This document shows positions 15,352 to 15,461 of a DNA stretch of 15,461 bases, piece by piece (position 1 is the stretch's first letter; the number at the start of each line of letters is the position of its first letter). The notes beneath the pieces are model-generated. The model did not search any database, was not told where the DNA came from, and saw only the letters and a list, made by a program, of their open reading frames with translations. Source of the stretch: Verrucomicrobia bacterium UBA6354 (GTDB taxonomy: Bacteria; Verrucomicrobiota; Kiritimatiellia; RFP12; UBA1067); NCBI GenBank assembly GCA_002440145.1, contig DJRS01000154.1, forward strand, positions 1-15,461, given 5' to 3'. A program made the position numbers and the translations under genes.

Positions 15352-15461
15352 TTACCGGTATCGGCGCTTTTCGCGGTTCTTCTCTTTCTCTTCCTGCTTC
15401 TTCTGCCACTCGAGTTCGATTTCTTCGAGGATCGGACGCCGCGCGTCGAAGAGGCGCTTCA
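15352..15461 (-). CDS. C-terminal end of an unidentified protein
   Basis: The last 35 codons of a gene entering from the right edge, ending in TAA. The readable end begins KRLFDARRPILEEIELEWQK and continues with a lysine-, glutamate- and arginine-rich helix ending RRYR. Such a charged tail is not diagnostic. It lies in the same orientation as the ATPase operon but is separated from it by about 150 bases with a hairpin and a promoter, so it is probably a different transcription unit. Confidence 0.55.
   Translation of the reverse strand, partial: KRLFDARRPILEEIELEWQKKQEEKEKNREKRRYR

Overview
The window looks like chromosomal DNA from a Gram-negative, probably anaerobic bacterium. The evidence is a Kdo transferase for lipopolysaccharide (LPS), a bacterial V/A-type ATPase cluster with the DUF2764 accessory gene (an arrangement known from Chlamydiae, Bacteroidetes and other PVC-type bacteria), and large membrane-TPR proteins. 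My best guess is a Kiritimatiellae/Verrucomicrobiota-like member of the PVC group. This is inference; there is no rRNA or other taxonomic marker. All supported genes lie on the minus strand and are read from high to low coordinates. No mobile element, CRISPR array, tRNA or rRNA was seen.

Region 1 (15461 to 7471). The last 35 codons of an unidentified gene are followed by a GC-rich hairpin. A well-formed promoter (15223-15251) then opens a tight operon: V-type ATPase subunit E, DUF2764, catalytic subunit A, subunit B, DNA topoisomerase I and a XerC/D-type tyrosine recombinase. The usual D, I and K subunits do not follow B. The topoisomerase has no zinc ribbons; its tail instead carries three related helical repeats.

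Region 2 (7451 to 2938). An extended -10 element lies only about ten bases upstream of a cysteine desulfurase gene. It is followed by a small lipoprotein with a heavy-metal-associated-like fold that lacks the metal-binding cysteines, a NeuD/PglD-like hexapeptide acyltransferase, the Kdo transferase WaaA, and a membrane-anchored TPR protein whose middle resembles a degenerate spermidine synthase-like domain. Start-stop overlaps (GTGA, ATGA) couple the last three genes.

Region 3 (2926 to 1). A second strong promoter (2898-2926) drives an 819-residue polytopic membrane protein with C-terminal TPRs, followed by two consecutive acyl carrier proteins. Both carriers resemble the ApeE/ApeF pair of aryl polyene clusters, so the window may stop at the edge of a lipid or polyene biosynthesis cluster.

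G+C content rises from left to right: a hand-counted line at 2101-2160 is 45% and one at 12961-13020 is 67%. Such composition produces long antisense open frames over the ATPase and topoisomerase genes; these were discarded. Assignments rest on reading motifs by eye, with no database search.
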